Shown here: one piece after another, positions 63,507 to 64,000 of the stretch
Numbering within the stretch: the first letter of the stretch is position 1
How the letters are laid out: every line of letters begins with the position of its first letter
Assembly: GCA_000503195.1 (NCBI GenBank)
Contig: AYSC01000002.1
Coordinates: 1-64,000 of the forward strand
Source of the DNA: Blastomonas sp. CACIA14H2
GTDB taxonomy: Bacteria > Pseudomonadota > Alphaproteobacteria > Sphingomonadales > Sphingomonadaceae
Direction of reading: 5' to 3'
Length of the DNA stretch: 64,000 bases
Notes under the pieces: model-generated
What the model was told of the DNA's origin: nothing
Database searches by the model: none
Seen by the model: only the letters and a program-made list of their open reading frames with translations
Translations under genes and position numbers: made by a program

Positions 63507-63733
63507 TTGCCGGTTACCGATCAAGGCGGTTTCTCGCAGCGCATGGCCCGATCGACCGGAGCGATGGCGGCCGACACCGGGGCGAACAGCAATGCGCGGG
63601 CAAAACTGCGATCATGGAAACAGAAGGTTGATGCTCTTCCCACCGGGCCGCTGCGCGGCGCGCACTGCACCGTCGTTGCGGTGGATGCAGGGTGCAGTCG
63701 CTTTTGAGATTGACACCCCAGCGGCAATTGTAT

Positions 63734-63746
63734 TTGGTATAACCAA
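63734..63746. promoter_or_regulatory. GntR-type operator candidate upstream of the glycosidase
   Basis: TTGGT-ATA-ACCAA is a perfect 5-bp-arm palindrome in AT-rich DNA 19 bp before the glycosidase start. The pattern is like sites of ExuR/UxuR-type GntR regulators of sugar-acid genes; the regulator is not in the window. Confidence 0.45.
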
Positions 63747-63764
63747 TATTTTGGGAGTGGTGGT

Positions 63765-64000
63765 ATGGGTGAGGAAGGCCGCGCGAAACTTCGCGTGATG
63801 CACGTAGCGGCAGGCGCTGCGTTGGGATTCGCGGCGATCGCCATGTCCGGCCCCTGCCTGGCGCAAGCCGCTCCGGCGAACGCAGCGGCATCGGCGCGCA
63901 CCCTGCCAGCAGCCAGTCCCGCCCGGTCGGTCACCTCGCTCAGCGATGGCTGGCGGTTCCAGTTCGGCGATGCGGCCGACAGCGTGACCGGTGCGGAATT
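63765..64000 (+). CDS. Probable glycoside hydrolase family 2 protein (5' part, cut by window end)
   Basis: The window ends after about 78 codons. A signal peptide-like N-terminus (RVMHVAAGAALGFAAIAMSG, cleavage near CLA-QA) leads into SLSDGWRFQFGDAADSVTGA. The phrase L-x-D-G-W-R-F-x-x-G-D-A is how the N-terminal sugar-binding domain of GH2 beta-galactosidases and beta-glucuronidases begins in related bacteria. Only this short stretch supports the assignment. GGAG sits 8 nt before the ATG. Shares a promoter region with the divergent sulfatase, suggesting a polysaccharide-use locus beyond the window. Confidence 0.65.
   Translation, partial: MGEEGRAKLRVMHVAAGAALGFAAIAMSGPCLAQAAPANAAASARTLPAASPARSVTSLSDGWRFQFGDAADSVTGAE

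Larger units (their letters stand above)
63431..63764. other. 334-bp divergent spacer, sulfatase/glycosidase
   Basis: No gene is supported here; short open frames on both strands have no ribosome sites or family likeness. The part from 63700 is markedly AT-rich and carries the palindrome at 63734-63746; a related site lies at 63494-63506. GGAG near 63754 serves the downstream start. Confidence 0.6.

Noticed and set aside
1-64000. tRNA, rRNA, CRISPR, insertion sequence or phage genes
   Set aside because: Looked for cloverleaf-like and repeat-spacer patterns and transposase or integrase motifs by eye and found none; a tRNAscan or ISfinder run could overturn this.

Overview
The window is about 64 kb of high-GC (roughly 65%), densely coded DNA from an alphaproteobacterium, most probably a sphingomonad (Novosphingobium, Sphingobium, Sphingopyxis or Sphingomonas type). 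This rests on two large TonB-dependent receptors with sphingomonad-style TonB boxes (EIIVTARRR), the many SDR, acyl-CoA dehydrogenase and crotonase paralogues, and the codon use. I assigned 57 protein genes, one of them frameshifted and one cut by the window end. I saw no rRNA, tRNA, CRISPR array, insertion sequence or prophage gene.

From the first gene to about 61.5 kb the window reads as one large catabolic island for a hydrophobic, ring- or branch-containing substrate broken down through CoA esters. Left arm (0.2-10.6 kb): SDR, a Gal80-like Gfo/Idh/MocA protein and a small EthD-like protein (+); an acyl-CoA dehydrogenase, Rieske oxygenase, FAD-linked 2-hydroxyacid dehydrogenase, glyoxalase-type protein and AraC regulator (-); an MDR oxidoreductase and IclR regulator (+). 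Next (10.7-21.8 kb): an AMACR-like racemase/CoA-transferase, a fused indolepyruvate:ferredoxin oxidoreductase with a NIPSNAP protein, a nitroreductase, a cysteine-less thiolase-like protein paired with a DUF35 zinc-ribbon/OB protein (aldolase-like pair), an APH-type kinase paired with an ACAD11-like dehydrogenase, and a crotonase. Two TonB-dependent receptors follow (22.0-27.2 kb).

The centre (27.4-52.6 kb) has a convergent layout. A minus-strand group (28.2-35.1 kb) holds MaoC hydratases, a VOC protein, NTF2-like protein, two overlapping acyl-CoA dehydrogenases, DUF2889 and LysR. A plus-strand operon (35.3-41.8 kb) runs SDR, EthD, Rieske oxygenase, NTF2-like, EthD, acyl-CoA ligase, MDR oxidoreductase. 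It meets a long minus-strand beta-oxidation operon (41.9-52.6 kb) at a strong bidirectional terminator. On the right (52.8-61.5 kb) are a 3-ketosteroid-delta1-dehydrogenase-like flavoprotein, five SDRs, a crotonase and a dienoyl-CoA-reductase-like iron-sulfur flavoprotein.

Several independent signs point to a steroid-, bile-acid-, estrogen- or terpenoid-like substrate: the KstD-like active site, AMACR-like residues at the positions known from the mycobacterial racemase, the aldolase/DUF35 pair, overlapping acyl-CoA dehydrogenase pairs, and the IOR gene, a family recruited for estrogen breakdown in Novosphingobium. The substrate itself is inference; no ring-cleavage dioxygenase, P450 or ferredoxin/reductase partner of the Rieske enzymes lies in the window. 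After an intergenic boundary at 61.55-61.81 kb the content changes to carbohydrate use: a secreted sulfatase and the start of a probable GH2 glycosidase, with similar GntR-type palindromes between them.
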